Shown here: positions 45,610 through 57,656 of the stretch, piece after piece | Layout: each line of letters begins with the position of its first letter | Position numbering within the stretch: the first letter of the stretch is position 1 | NCBI GenBank assembly: GCA_033977485.1 | Contig: CM066988.1 | Span: 141,305,359 to 141,369,358, forward strand | Direction: 5' to 3' | From: Hydrangea macrophylla | Taxonomy: Eukaryota; Streptophyta; Magnoliopsida; Cornales; Hydrangeaceae | Length of the DNA stretch: 64,000 bases | Position numbers and translations under genes: made by a program | Notes under the pieces: model-generated | Databases searched by the model: none | What the model was told of the DNA's origin: nothing | Seen by the model: the letters and a program-made list of their open reading frames with translations, nothing else

Positions 45610-46690
45610 TACTAGGTGACAAGCATATGCTTCGCACGTGCTTATCCCCGCATAGTAGTTTTTTTTGCTTTTATAAAGGGAAAAAGAGAAAAAGTCGTCG
45701 TGTTAAAAGTAAGGGTGGCAATTTTTGACACGATAACCCGTTTTACTGAGACAACCCGATTATGACACGACACGACACGATTAAATAAAAAAAAATTAAT
45801 ATTTTTTATTGAATAGTACTCTAAACTAAAAATTAACCCAAAACCACGCAACCCGTTTACGACCCGATTATGACACGCCTAACCCGAATTGCCACCCCTA
45901 GTTAAAAGATGATCATTTTGTAATTTTTCTTAAAAAAATTGCACGTGGCTATCCCCTCATATTAGCTTCTTTGACTTCTACAATCATTTTTGTGAAGGGA
46001 AAAAGCAAAAAAGTCGCTATGCCAAAAAATGATCTTGTAAAATTGGCCTATATGTAAATATGATGTCAACAGCCGTTTGTGTTGACTTTTTTTAAGCCAT
46101 TTTTAATTATGGTTCAAAAAGTTGACTGAACCTGAAATATTTAGGCCAAAATTGACCTATGTTATAGGCACGTGCTTCGCACGTGTCTATCCCCTTATAT
46201 TAGCTTCTTTGGCCTTTACAACCAATTTTGTAAAGGAGACCCAAAAAAAAAGTTAGTTGGGTCAAACGATTCTATAATTTTTTGTACAAAAGTTTACCTA
46301 TATGTAAATATGATGTAAGCAAACGTTTTGTTGACTTTATTTTGAAGCTAATCGTTCTCATATTAGCTTCTTTGGCTTTTTTGTAAAGGGAAAAAGCCGT
46401 TGTGCCAAAAGATTATTATTTTGTAATTTTTCGTACAAACATTGACATGCATGCAAATATTGTGCCAAATGATGATCATTCTGTAATTTTTCTTACAAAA
46501 AATGACTTATGTGTAAATTTTGTGCCAAAAGATGACCATTTTGTAATTTTTTTTACAAATATTGACTTATATGAAAATATAATGTCAGCAGCCCCTTTTG
46601 TTGACTATTTTTTGAAGTGTAGTGTAATTATTTTTGAAAAAGTTGATTGAACTTGAAATATTTAAACCAAAGTTGATTGAATCCTCATTA
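45610..46690 (+). repeat. Degenerate tandem array of about 200-bp units
   Basis: Units share a palindromic GCACGTGCTTCGCACGTG-type head (45630, 46170; degraded at 45943), then TATCCCC, TTAGCTTCTTTGGC, TTTGTAAAGGGAAAAAG, GATGATCATTTTGTAATTTTT and ATGTAAATATGATGTCA. About five units are visible. One is interrupted by the hAT MITE at 45710-45900. No reading frame is conserved between units. Confidence 0.82.
45710..45900 (+). mobile_element. hAT MITE, 191 bp, perfect 8-bp duplication
   Basis: Ends TAAGGGTGGCAATT and the inverse of TAGGGGTGGCAATT. GTTAAAAG flanks it exactly (45702-45709, 45901-45908). ACACGAC/CGACCCG motifs occupy the subterminal parts. Confidence 0.93.
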
Positions 46691-46787
46691 TTATATTAAA
46701 TATAATTTCAAAAGTGGACCTGAATGTAATTATTATTCGACTTGAATGTAATTATTGTACAAATGACAGAATTAGCCTCACCCAAAT

Positions 46788-46940
46788 TAATATATCCTTA
46801 TGTAATTATACACACATATGAGTAATTATGGTATATTAAAGGGATATTATAGTATTTGAGTAACTATATAATTACCGTAAAGGACAGAACAAACAGAGAA
46901 ATACCGAAATTGGAGAAATCAATTTGAGAATTGGGCATGG
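46788..46940 (+). repeat. Dispersed repeat, second copy
   Basis: Collinear with 35541-35711 at roughly 80-85% by eye. GGATCCATAGGAAAGATAGG next to it occurs twice, at 46938 and 47082, 144 bp apart. Confidence 0.75.
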
Positions 46941-47079
46941 ATCCATAGGAAAGATAGGTTCTTTTATGTGAGAAGATATATATGAATATTTGGCTCCCCT
47001 AAATTCCCCATGACTGCCACTAAATCACATATTTCAATTTTAATTGTATTATATTATTCTTTAAAATTATCATTTGTAT

Positions 47080-47347
47080 GGATCCATAGGAAAGATAGGT
47101 CCTTGAACTTTTCATACTTTCTGCTTAAGCCTTCAGTCAACTGGACTTCCGTTACAGTCGATTGGACCTCTGCTTCTCAAAATGAATTCTTTTGGATGCG
47201 TTCCAATTGGCCAAAACTTTTTATAACTCTGATTTTAATGATTTTTAATAATATTTTCCGCTGCTATTTTACTTTAAAGGAACTAGATAAGCCTTGATGG
47301 CGTGCCACGTGTCCTATATTCCGCGCGTAGCGGGATGGGTCATGACA
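47080..47347 (+). repeat. 3' part of a gypsy LTR
   Basis: It ends GGGATGGGTCATGACA directly upstream of a tRNA-Met-type primer site. The start is not visible, so the LTR is either truncated or its left edge is unrecognisable. Confidence 0.55.
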
Positions 47348-47352
47348 TTTAT

Positions 47353-47364
47353 TGGTATCACAGC
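47353..47364 (+). promoter_or_regulatory. Primer binding site of the chromovirus-like element
   Basis: TGGTATCACAGC differs at one base from TGGTATCAGAGC, the complement of the initiator tRNA-Met 3' end. It lies six bases after the LTR end. Confidence 0.78.
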
Positions 47365-47551
47365 TAGAGGTAACAAAGCTTTGGGAACGTTCGACAACGA
47401 GTGGAGTGTTGAGTGATTTAACACGTGTTCTAGATTGCATCTATACAAGGTAGAGATATTTGATGCATATGTATGTGGTTGTACATACATGTTATACATA
47501 TCGTTGTACATGCATAGTGTTTATACATCAAGATTACAGGAGTTTACAATC

Positions 47552-49433
47552 ATGGATGACCGAGAATTATCACCGCATACCCAACGTATGAATGAAATGG
47601 CAGAGATGATGGAGAATATGGGAGATATGATCCGGAACATAGTAGAATGATTACCTCCAACGCCTCAAATCGAAGTAGAACCAATAGTTGTAGGACATGC
47701 ACCTGAGAATAGGGGTACGAGGTATGTGTCTGAGCAATTTACTAGAAAGAAACCAACAGAATTTCATGGGACTTCTGACACGACACTCGCAGAACACTAG
47801 ATTATGGATATGGAAAGAATATTCCGATCTATTCCGATGACTGATAGGGAGAAGATTGAAAACGCTAGTGATATACTCAGAGGTGAGGCTCAGAATTGGT
47901 GGGTGAACGTTCTAGATCAGGGAGCACCGATAACTTGGGAGGGATTCAAAGGAGAATTTAATCAACGATTCTTTCCAAGGGCTGCTCTTAATGCGAAGAA
48001 GAGAGAGTTCGATAATCTTTGACAAGGGGATATGACTATGACAGAGTACACTTCAAGGTATAACTCTTTGTTGAGGTTTGGAAAAGGGTCTGTGTTGACA
48101 GAGGAAGATAGAGCAATGAAGTATGAAGATGGATTAAGAGATAATATCCGCTTGAGGGTCGAAACCTATGAACATTCAACTGTTGCCGCAGTATAATAAA
48201 CGGCACTTGTAGCCGAAAGTGGAATGGAGAGATCGAGGCAAAATCAGCAAGGCCAACAAGGGAAGAGAAACCACAAGGGTAATGACCGGAACTATGGTGG
48301 ACCTTTCAAGAGGCCATTTGCAAGAGGCTATAACTCTAGTTTCAGTGGGTTCAGGAAGCCGGCAAGTAATATACCATTGTGCCCACTGTGCAACCGACCA
48401 CACATTGGTCGATGTTTTATGACAAATTTCCAGAACAAAACTCAAGGAGCTAATAGTACAAGTGCTACACCAGATATGAGAGGCAAGTGCTACGATTGTG
48501 GAATATTTGGACATCAATCCAAGGAGTGCCCAAGAAAGCGTCCTCAACAAGGAACTAGTTCTATAGCTTCTAGTGGATTGAAACCAAGACAGACCAACGA
48601 TGGAGGACAAAGGACAGAGCAATGTCAAGGAAGGTCCTTCCAGATGAACCCAGGAGATAGGGTTGCTACAGAGACAGTGGTCTCAAGTATGGTGCCTATA
48701 TGTTCGCACTTAGCACGCATACTTGTTGACTCAAGATCTATGCATTCATTTGTATCGCATGATTATGTTGGACATTTGAATATTAGATCGGCACCGCTAG
48801 GATATGAATTATCTGTTGCTGTACCCCTTAGTAAGCCGAAAGTGACGTCTACGGTGTACAAAGACTGTGAGATTAAACTAGGTAAGAAGTCAATGACTGT
48901 AGATCTTATACCGATTGTGATGAACCACTTCGATGTAATACTAGGGATGGATTGGTTAGCCCTTAACCAAGCCACGATAGATTGTAACCGAAAAGAAGTA
49001 AATTTTCGATCACCGGTACACGGACACTTTTGTTTTCAAGGGAGTGTGGTTACACCTCCATCGTATTTGATTTCGGCTATCTACATGGGTAAATTACTGA
49101 AAAATGGATGCCAAGGATTCCTATGTTCAGTAACTGATGTCTCAGCGACCGAATCAAGAGTAGAAGACATTCTGATAGTGCGAAAATATCCAGATGTATT
49201 TTCTGATGATTTTTCATATATTCTTATTGAGAGAGAGGTTGAGTTCACTATTAAGATAATGCCATACTCAAGACCCGTATCAAAGGCACCGTATAAAATG
49301 GTACTCGTAGAATTGAAAGAGCTAAAAATCCAACTACAAGAACTACTTAACAAGGGTTTCATTCGACCAAGTATTTCACTGTGGGGAGCTCTAGTGTTGT
49401 TTGTTAAGAAGAAAGATGGTTCGATGTGTATGT
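47552..49433 (+). pseudogene. gag-pol: gag-protease-RT start of a chromovirus-like Ty3/gypsy element, nonsense-ridden and interrupted
   Basis: One frame runs from ATG at 47552 to the copia insertion at 49433 without any frameshift, but with five stops: 47648-47650, 47798-47800, 48020-48022, 48194-48196 and 48197-48199. Gag shows GEAQNWWVNVL and TWEGFKGEFNQRFFP (about 47890-47985). The knuckle CYDCGIFGHQSKEC at 48488-48529 fits CX2CX4HX4C. The protease box reads LVDSRSMHSFVS at about 48723, Arg replacing the glycine of D-S/T-G. FDVILGMDWL follows at 48930. RT begins with RPVSKAPYKM and KGFIRPS and is cut after VKKKDG. The knuckle, primer site and RT start suit Tekay/Del chromoviruses. Confidence 0.88.
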
Positions 49434-51045
49434 TGTTAGGGATGTATACTAAAAGCCATGCTTTATGTAGTTAATTTATTATTTTAATAAAATCAGTTAT
49501 TCCATTTTTATGAGAATCTGTGTGGGCAATGTTTGTATTATATTATTTATTTAATATTATGCATGCGTGTCTCTCATTCTACATAGTAGGTGGTTTGGTG
49601 TATAGAGTTCGGCTTACACACGGAAGATCAGACCACTAGATATTGTAGAATGTAAGATTTTGGTTTACAGTCTTAGATGGGATTGGACACACCATCAGTA
49701 GGACTGCAGCATGGTGTTCTCGTAGGTTTGTCTTGACTGCGGGAAACGGTACAATTTCAACTCACTATGCTGGTACACTTTGTGTAATAAACAGAACCGA
49801 CTTAGGGGCAATTATCTTTATACTGACTTATAAGATAATTAATACCTCATGGCTATTATGAGTGCTTATGCTCTAAATCCTAAGTTTATAGACACGTACA
49901 TTTGATATTTACACTTTGATCCATAAAAGGGTGAGATCCTTAAATGGGTCAATATCTCATTGGATTGGATGACAATATTAATTGTGTGGTGGATATTAAT
50001 TAATGATGGAATCCATGTCTCAATTTTGGGATTGATGGTATCCCCTTGAGAAAGCTTGTAAGTTTTGATTATGTCAAACCCTACAGGTGGATTTTATATC
50101 CGACATATCAGATAAGTTAAGCAGAGGATCTCAAGGAATTTTAAGAGATTAATTAAATATGATTGTCAGTAATTATATTTAATTAATGGATATTTGTAAT
50201 CTTAACATGGGGAAATAATAAGCATTTAATAACATGGAGCTTGAAATGTATTTTTGAGATAAGGGTAGGAGTGCAATTATAATTTTTTAGTGGTATGAAT
50301 TATAATTTATGGAAATAGGAATCTGATTCAGTTCGAATTAGGGTTTCGTAATTCCATAAGGAAGCCTATTCCTTATTGACTTCTTATGGTCCCTATCGTA
50401 GCCTATATATATGCTGCCTTGGCTCTTCTCTCAGGTTGCGTGATTTCACATTCTAAGCTTCCCTTGACCTCCTAGCTTTCTTCTAGAAGGGTTTCCACTA
50501 AACCCTAGTCTCCATGAGCATTCAAAAGACATAGGAGTGAAGATCGCTAGCGTCGGACAACGCTCACTTAAAGAACTTCGGACTGCTCGATACTGATCAA
50601 AAGTTGCTGAATTTTTTACACGACATTCCTGACGTCGAGACGGAGCTGCTGTAAAAAATTCAAGTAAATCGGAGATCGTTTAGTCCTCCTGACGAACACA
50701 TCTTTGTCGGATCAATGTGATCGGGATTGAATCGTCACAGCAATCAAAGAGAGTGTTATAACTGGGATTAGAAAATAGAATGTAAAGAGGGAAGAGCAGA
50801 AAACATAAAGGATTTCGAAAGAGCCCACACTCAGTTCAATATTCTGGCAGCAGAGGAATACGGTAGAAGATCGTGATCTGTTATCGAGCCCGTGTTCTCG
50901 ATTCGTCTACTACAGCAATCCGTTTTTGCAGTTCAAGGTAACCCTAGTTCCGCCCTTGTAGGGTTATTGTAGCTCTCACGTAAATTTTTTGCAGTACCAC
51001 CTTATACGCGGTGTCAATGGATTCTGGGAACGCGGATTCCTAATA
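49434..51045 (+). repeat. 5' LTR of the copia element
   Basis: Starts TGTTAGGGATGTATAC and ends GGATTCCTAATA. The TGTTAGG end pairs with CCTAATA, one base off the expected CCTAACA. TATA-like TATATATA lies at 50404-50411. No coding region within. Confidence 0.88.
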
Positions 51046-51046
51046 G

Positions 51047-51058
51047 TGGTATCAGAGC
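51047..51058 (+). promoter_or_regulatory. Primer binding site of the copia element
   Basis: TGGTATCAGAGC exactly matches the initiator tRNA-Met complement, one base after the LTR. Confidence 0.93.
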
Positions 51059-52526
51059 AACGTTGATTCTGCGTATGGGTTGGACGCAACCATGTTGTCC
51101 AATCAAACAGATCTTATGCATGTTTTGATGGATGGATAGAACGTAGAATTGTGCTAACCCTTGTTTTGCAGTGTTCTTATTCCACTATTATGGTCACTGA
51201 TTTTGTGTGATTGGATCCCACGATGGGTTTATTCGTGGTTAATATTGCTGTTTTGATATTGCATGTGAACTCCTTTATGGAGGCATAGGATTTGTATGTA
51301 TTGGATCCCACGCTTGTTTGATGCGTGGTTAGTTTACTGCAAATAAATAGCATGTGAACTCCTTCATGGAGGCATAGGGTTTATGTAATTTATCTCAAGT
51401 AAATCCGTGAAGATGGTTCGTGAGAGCAGTTTTACAAGCAATTTCTGAAAGCGATCTGGAAGCAGTTTCAGAACACAGTTTCAGAAAGCAGTTTCAGAAA
51501 ACTATTTTGGAAGGCAGCTCAACCCCGTGTGTAGTGGCGACATAGAGCTAATCGGGTTCAATGAAGATTTCTTCATAAGAGTTGCAGCTTGACCATAATA
51601 GTAGGATTCCTATTTTATTGTGGTTTCCTTATTTATGTGTGATTGAATGATTATTATTGTTTCATGTTTAATGAATAGGACAACATGGATAATTGTTCCT
51701 AGACCTATTTCAGATGTCTAGCTGCATGTTTAATTTATATTACTTTAAAATGATGGACAACTACATGTGTATTTAGAAATAAAACTAATTCCATAATTTG
51801 AAAATATAAGTACTTATTTTCTAAAATCATGAGAATAAAATAATTTTATTATCTACACATGTGGGTTCACAAGTAAGGATGAATTAATCCTTGTCAAGTA
51901 TTCCATTATTTTTTATTAATTAAATTAAAAGTTTTTCTAAAAATTATAACCCTCAAATTTTTTTTAAAAAAAATTCTAAGTGGGAGAGGGAATTTATCAA
52001 GTATAAATCCCATGGTCTCCATCACTGGTTTGTAGATGATATGATTAATTTTGTGTGATGGCTCTAGTGTCATCCTCCCCATCGGATGTAGTTGATCGTG
52101 GAATCATTAGTACAAACTTCTTTAAAAGAATATTTTGGGTGATTATTGGTATGGGTCACCTCTCCATCAGAGGTGTTTCTCACGGAATCTTGACCTAGAA
52201 TTAAGTGATGGTATACACTTAGCTATAAATTATAATATCCTCTCCATCTAAGTCACTGTTGTTATTTATAGGATCAAAGCAAGTCAGTAGTTTAATTTTA
52301 CTAAGCAAGGTACATTGCCTGGATAGTAAAATTAAAAGGCAATCGCCTATCTGAATAAATGATGGATAGTATATGGCTTCCCATCGAGTCATACTATTCG
52401 CGGTGTATCAAGTTGCTGGCGGATTCCTTTCAAATATGGTAGAGGGAACCAATATTTTCAACTCGAATCCATAGTAATTTTTGCCCAAACGTAATTATTT
52501 TTGTTATGTGATTCTCAGGCTTTTAA
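51059..52526 (+). other. Leader of the copia element, no gene seen
   Basis: About 1.5 kb of untranslated leader. CATGTGAACTCCTT(T/C)ATGGAGGCATAGG occurs twice (about 51263 and 51350), each after a TTGGATCCCACG segment, and GCAGTTTCAGAA recurs at 51470-51500. Confidence 0.6.
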
Positions 52527-52644
52527 ATGGGTACTTTCAATCCACTTGCTGTTATACTTAAAGAAAACAAACTTACTGGACCAAACTATATAGACTGGAA
52601 AAGGAATTTGGATATTGTATTACACTACACCATATGGCCTCATT

Positions 52645-52892
52645 ACTAACGGATATTTCCGTTGGAAAAAGTATTACTAACGGATATATCCGTTAGTAAT
52701 ATTACTAACGAATTTACTAACGGATATATTCGTTAGTAAGTAGATTCCTACTTACTAACGGCTGTTTTCCAATTGATTTTAAAATATTTATATTGAATAC
52801 TAACGGTTTGTCAACAATTTCTAACGGATATATCCGTTAGAAATTTCCAAAAAATTTAAAAATATACTAACGGATATATCCGTTAGAAATAT
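52645..52892 (+). repeat. Left subterminal repeats of the CACTA element
   Basis: CTAACGGATATATCCGTTAG, a perfect 20-bp palindrome, occurs exactly at about 52678, 52821 and 52866, with degenerate copies between (AACGGATATTTCCGTT, ACGGATATATTCGT). These are expected binding sites for a CACTA transposition protein. Confidence 0.93.
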
Positions 52893-54437
52893 GCATAAAA
52901 TTTTTTAAAAAATATTTATTTATATACTTCCCAATTTTATTATTTTTGCACCTAATTAACAAACATATTAATCTATACCAAACACAAAAAAATAGCAAGA
53001 TTAATCTATATCCAACACAACAAACATAATCTAAAGTAATCATAACAAGTAAAGCATTCATTCATGTCTAACCAACATCTCTATACCCAACACAACAAAA
53101 ATAATCCATTGGGCTTGCATTGTAACATTTAATACACCGTGATCAATTACAAAATAGACTACAATACTAAATAGAAGAGAGGACTCGTCTCGCTGCTTCA
53201 AAAGAATAACTAAACACACATATAACTCTTAATCTTCTCATGACCATCTAAGCCTTCTTTCCGCAACTTCACTAAGGAACAACATAACAAAGTACCTGCA
53301 TGCATATGTGTGAAATTTAGAGTAAAGTTCAATGGAATGTTCAAAAAATGAACGAAATATAGAAAGACTACCGAGATCAAACGTAACACAAATGACTAGA
53401 GAAAAGTTGGAGAAAAAATATAATAGCAAGCTCTTTTAATTGGGAATTTCACTATCTCAAGAAATTTAGGGAAATCCCCGTGACTTATATTCAACAAGTT
53501 CATATAATCATACTAATATGCATAAGAGCATTCGAAAAACAATAGCATCACAAGACATACAACAAAAACCTTTCCGCAATATCATCAATCCTTAAACGAG
53601 TCTTCTAAGTACAATTGGATGCTTAAAAGCCAGTGATCCGTATGGTATTACTGTGGGAATCAGAGATTATTTCTTTAATAGTATTTGTAAAAGCACATAG
53701 TTGTGGATTCACAAGAGTGAGACTGCAAGCCACATTGGTTTGAAAAACGAAAACATGAATGGGTTTTCTGAAACATGCAAGTTTGCCACCTTACATATAT
53801 ACAATAGCCAGACATGCGAGCACGTTACGACTATAAAGCTCTCTTGTGAGGTACTTAAAACCTAGGTAGTTTATAATTTATGAACAGAAAGTTCACCAAT
53901 TTATCACCTTTGGCATATCTATTAGCCCTTGCAACTTTGGCATATCTATTAGCCCTTTCAAGATGGCCATTCCCCAATTAAAGAAATGATATTGTTCTAT
54001 TATCTTTCCATAGAAAATCAGCATTGAAGGCCAAAAGTTAGGTCCATATGGGTCGAACCCTCTTACTAACTTAGATAAGCAATACCAAGACCATCAATGA
54101 GTAATGACTCTTATGGATCAAATATAATGAAGCCAGGCAATAGATATTTTCTCCATCTGACAAGTATATTAAGTAGGTGTTAGCACTAAAATCCTAACCA
54201 AGAGGCATTTAGAATTATCACATGTGCCTTATTCCTCGTTTCCTTTTCTTACCCTTTTACATAAAATATATATATATATATATCAGTTGTCAAGGTTCGA
54301 TAACCTGCCAATGAAAAGTATCAATAACAGTGCAAGCCACAGAGTCAACTACTAATCCCAACTCGCTAGGTCTAGCATTTCAACATTGTTCAACTAATTC
54401 ATCTAGCAACAACACAAACAGTGACATCAAAACTTAC
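52893..54437 (+). other. CACTA interior, no gene recognised
   Basis: AT-rich with no domain. Short spaced repeats such as TTTGGCATATCTATTAGCCC twice at about 53910 and 53936. It could contain introns or decayed parts of captured genes but I cannot show it. Confidence 0.45.
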
Positions 54438-54723
54438 CATCGGGATCGGCATTTCCAGCTATCTGAAGAGCATCATAGTTTGCTAAGTCAGAATTTGCTG
54501 GCGTAACAACTAGTATTAAACAGCTTGGAATTCACTGGCGTAATAGCTAGTATCATCGTACGGATTCTGGCTTCGATATCAGTAGGCTGGTCACCAACAG
54601 GAACTTTGTTATACCCGGCAAATCAACTAGTGTGATATCTAGAACATTTGGGGAAAAAATCTTCAAATGTATCTGCTTGTTCGTAACACCTTTATTTCCA
54701 CCTGCTTCCTTTTCAGTCTCAGC
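54438..54723 (-). pseudogene. Captured dynamin-related protein (DRP3-like) GTPase exon
   Basis: On the minus strand the sequence reads [35 protein letters not shown] (the G3 motif region), [14 protein letters not shown] and then [25 protein letters not shown]. This is the GTPase domain of plant dynamin-related proteins, closest in memory to DRP3, which act in mitochondrial and peroxisomal fission. A splice acceptor (TTGACTTCAG at 54724) and a donor (GTAAGT from 54437) remain at the edges, so capture was from genomic DNA. A missing base after GITK and a short duplication around LAITP/LVVTP break the frame. Not functional. Confidence 0.85.
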
Positions 54724-56236
54724 CTGAAGTCAATTGCAGACGATTAGAATGGATTTTATCTTTCGCTTGAGTGTTACCCAATTATATTTATACTAGTAAG
54801 CTTGCCAGTTGCCACCATCTGCAACCAACTATCTAATCTAATAGAATCTTATAACATATTAAATGTATAGGTGTAGCAAGAGAAATGAAGGGAGCTAGCT
54901 GTAGCTGATATTGCCATAAAAAAAGTGTCCAATTGTACGATCTTTTAAACTACCTAAGGTAGGCTAAATTCAACTTTTGTGATCGCAGACATAATCACAT
55001 GCAAGGTTAACCTCAAAATAAGTGCAATAACAATCTGAGACACTACTGTGCCTCTTATTCTAGCAGTTCATTCCCTGTTACCTTTGGCATTAACTTTTTG
55101 ATCAAATAATGGGAAGCTGTGCTTGGTGATACATATTGAGTTGGAGCCTGGAGGTAACTTAATATTCTGAATAACGTACTCTTAGCATCACTAGTTCTTA
55201 GATGATTGTCAATTTCGAGGTAGCTTTGAGCTGATTTATCAAAAGCGGGACTGTTGCCCTACGAGAATCAACAGAGTTGTTACAACTATGGCAGCCCACC
55301 TGGGAAAGGCAAACAAATTATTAGTTCACCACATTTCATCTGTGATGGATTGCACATTGCCTGTGTGCACGTGCGTGCATTCCATGAAGCAATCTGTTGT
55401 GCACGTGGGCTGCCGTGAGAGTAAATCCTAAAACATGAGTTCTAAACAAAACTAATCATAAGCTAGAAAGGGATACTGAAACTTGTTCCCTCATTTTCCC
55501 CTTCCCTTCCCTCCCCTCCCCTCCCCTCCACATTTCTTCTCTTCTACTGGGATGATATAGATCAAGTGACCAAGATGATGGAAAGATAGCAGCAACACTT
55601 ATAATCTGATGGAGAAACGCCAGTGCTATAGTTATAGGTTAAGTGATCACTTTATACAATGATTAGTATTTAGCATGATTAGTATTTAGCATGAATGTAT
55701 ACGAAAAGGAAAATTTACCTTAGTTAAGCAAAGTCCCCTTTGAGCTTTAACTAAAGCTATAGATACCACCTACAAAGTTGTAATCAAGAGAACATTAAAA
55801 TATCAAATTTGGTCTTGGTGATTTAACAAATCCCACATAGTAAAGTGATTAAAGTGCTATGCAGAAAACAATGACAATGGGTTTGTTTAATCATTCAAAA
55901 AGGAAAGTGTTCTCAAATCTCTTATTATCTTCAACCACACTTCATCCTAATTTTGAAAACTTGCATCTTTTATTCCTTCCCCCCCACCCAAAAAAAATGA
56001 GGAGAGATTTCTATATTTGTGGGTCATTCTTTTGAATCCTTCCCCCCACCCAAAAAAAAAAGGCCAATAATGATTAGTGTGAATTTAAGACATTCAAATG
56101 AACAATAAACACAAATTTGTGTTTGGTGTGAATGAACTACTCAATAAGCAAGTACAGCTCAGGGACTGAACATGCGAATAATGATCATTTTTTGTCCTTT
56201 AGATAACTGGATCATAAAAATTTAAGCCTATAACCA
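54724..56236 (+). other. CACTA interior between captured fragments
   Basis: Mostly AT-rich. On the minus strand at about 55085-55270 a partly open stretch (SAQSYLEIDNHLRTSDAKS) may be another captured piece, unidentified. A C-rich tract at 55497-55530 and a duplicated CCTTCCCCCCACCCAAAAAA block (about 55975 and 56038) lie here. Confidence 0.45.
55497..55530 (-). other. Possible G-quadruplex tract
   Basis: On the minus strand GGAGGGGAGGGGAGGGGAGG then GGAAGGG repeats, at least five G-runs of three or more with one- or two-base loops. Confidence 0.7.
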
Positions 56237-56443
56237 TCATAAAACTTTGAGTCTCGGTAGTTTTAACACTGCACATATAACACTAAAAAAATCCGTACAA
56301 ATGAATGAGCCAGTATCCAGTTTGGCCCTTAAATCAGCAATTTCATCTTCAGCAACAAAAAGCCTTTCTTGGCAAGCAGTCTCAGCTTCAGGAGTAGATT
56401 TTACTCTTAATTCTAGACCATTTTCGTCTAAAGCACTTCTCAA
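56237..56443 (-). pseudogene. Captured exon resembling a BRE1-like (HUB) E3 ligase coiled coil
   Basis: The frame reads RSALDENGLELRVKSTPEAE, TACQERLFVAEDEIADLRAK and LDTG before losing similarity. I associate this coiled-coil segment with plant BRE1-like histone H2B ubiquitin ligases (HUB1/HUB2), with moderate trust. It is open over about 46 residues, then runs into what looks like intron. No ring finger is present. It lies on the same strand as the dynamin-related exon. Confidence 0.5.
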
Positions 56444-57606
56444 AAGTGCAGCTCATGAGTGAGCTTTCTGTTATGGAGAAAGAGTATTAATTATAAAGCA
56501 ATGTTGTATCACCAAAAGAAGCTAACAAGAGGTAAAATTTTGACAAGTGAAATGAAGGGGAATCTGAGAACACATGATAACACTCAATGGAATTTCTTAA
56601 ACTTTTGATAGTATTAATGCAATATATTTTGTCTATCATCATACCTTATTAAGGACCTCATAGCCAATGGAATCTAAGTAAATTCAGCAGCCCCTCGAGA
56701 TTTTCATGTCAAGCATTACAATTCAAGTTGGCATTAGAAACACAGCAATAATAAGTGAAAGTTCAAAAGGGTCTATGATAAGTTTTAGAAAAAATTTTAG
56801 ACTCCAAAACTAAGTTTTTGGTTGATCCGGTCTAGAAGGGCCCACCTAAAATTTATGTTCCATCACATTTTCTTATGACTTTTCAATAATTAGCCCAATC
56901 CAAATCATTTTTACTACCAGTAAAGCTTTACCAATTACAATAAGCAATCAATCCTTATATCAAAAAAGAGCGATATACTATACTTAATAGAAAGTAAGAA
57001 CTTTGGTTTCTATTCATCGGGATAGAGGTCGGCAAAAAAGACATTTCTGCCGTTTGACTCGGTCCTTGTTCTATATATAAGAGAACCCAACTAGAGTTAA
57101 GGTAAGGGATTACTTCAACGCATACAATGACCCAATAATGGTCTTGTACGAGCAAGACTATAACCCGTTAAATCTCAAATAGTATGATGTAACCACCATA
57201 TATGTAAAGTAATGGCCTATAGATATACATTAGTTACAAGTTACAACAAATAGATCCCATCAGATTCTGGCATGAGCTTTGCCATCAGTCATATACATTC
57301 TAATTCTTCCTATCAAAAAAATGTACATTAGTTTCCAAGTTCTAACATTTTATTGATGAGCGGTCATTCAATTTCTATGTTTGTTCCTTTGCGTTCACTA
57401 AATGTACAACACAATATTGATATTGTACACCCAAGACTTCCATTTAAGCCTTCAATACTGCAACAAAGCAGAGATTATAATCTCTTTGAGTATCTAATGC
57501 AGAACTTGTCTTTACACTCTTTAATTTCGAGTACTAAAATGCAACTCATTCCTTTACTCCTATGACATATATTGTTGACATATAATCTGCCAAGTGGATA
57601 GCAAAT

Positions 57607-57656
<50 letters not shown>

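Noticed and set aside
47435..47551. Upstream ATG for the gypsy gag frame
   Set aside because: The 39 residues before ATG 47552 (Cys/Tyr-rich) do not look like Gag; 47552 fits better.
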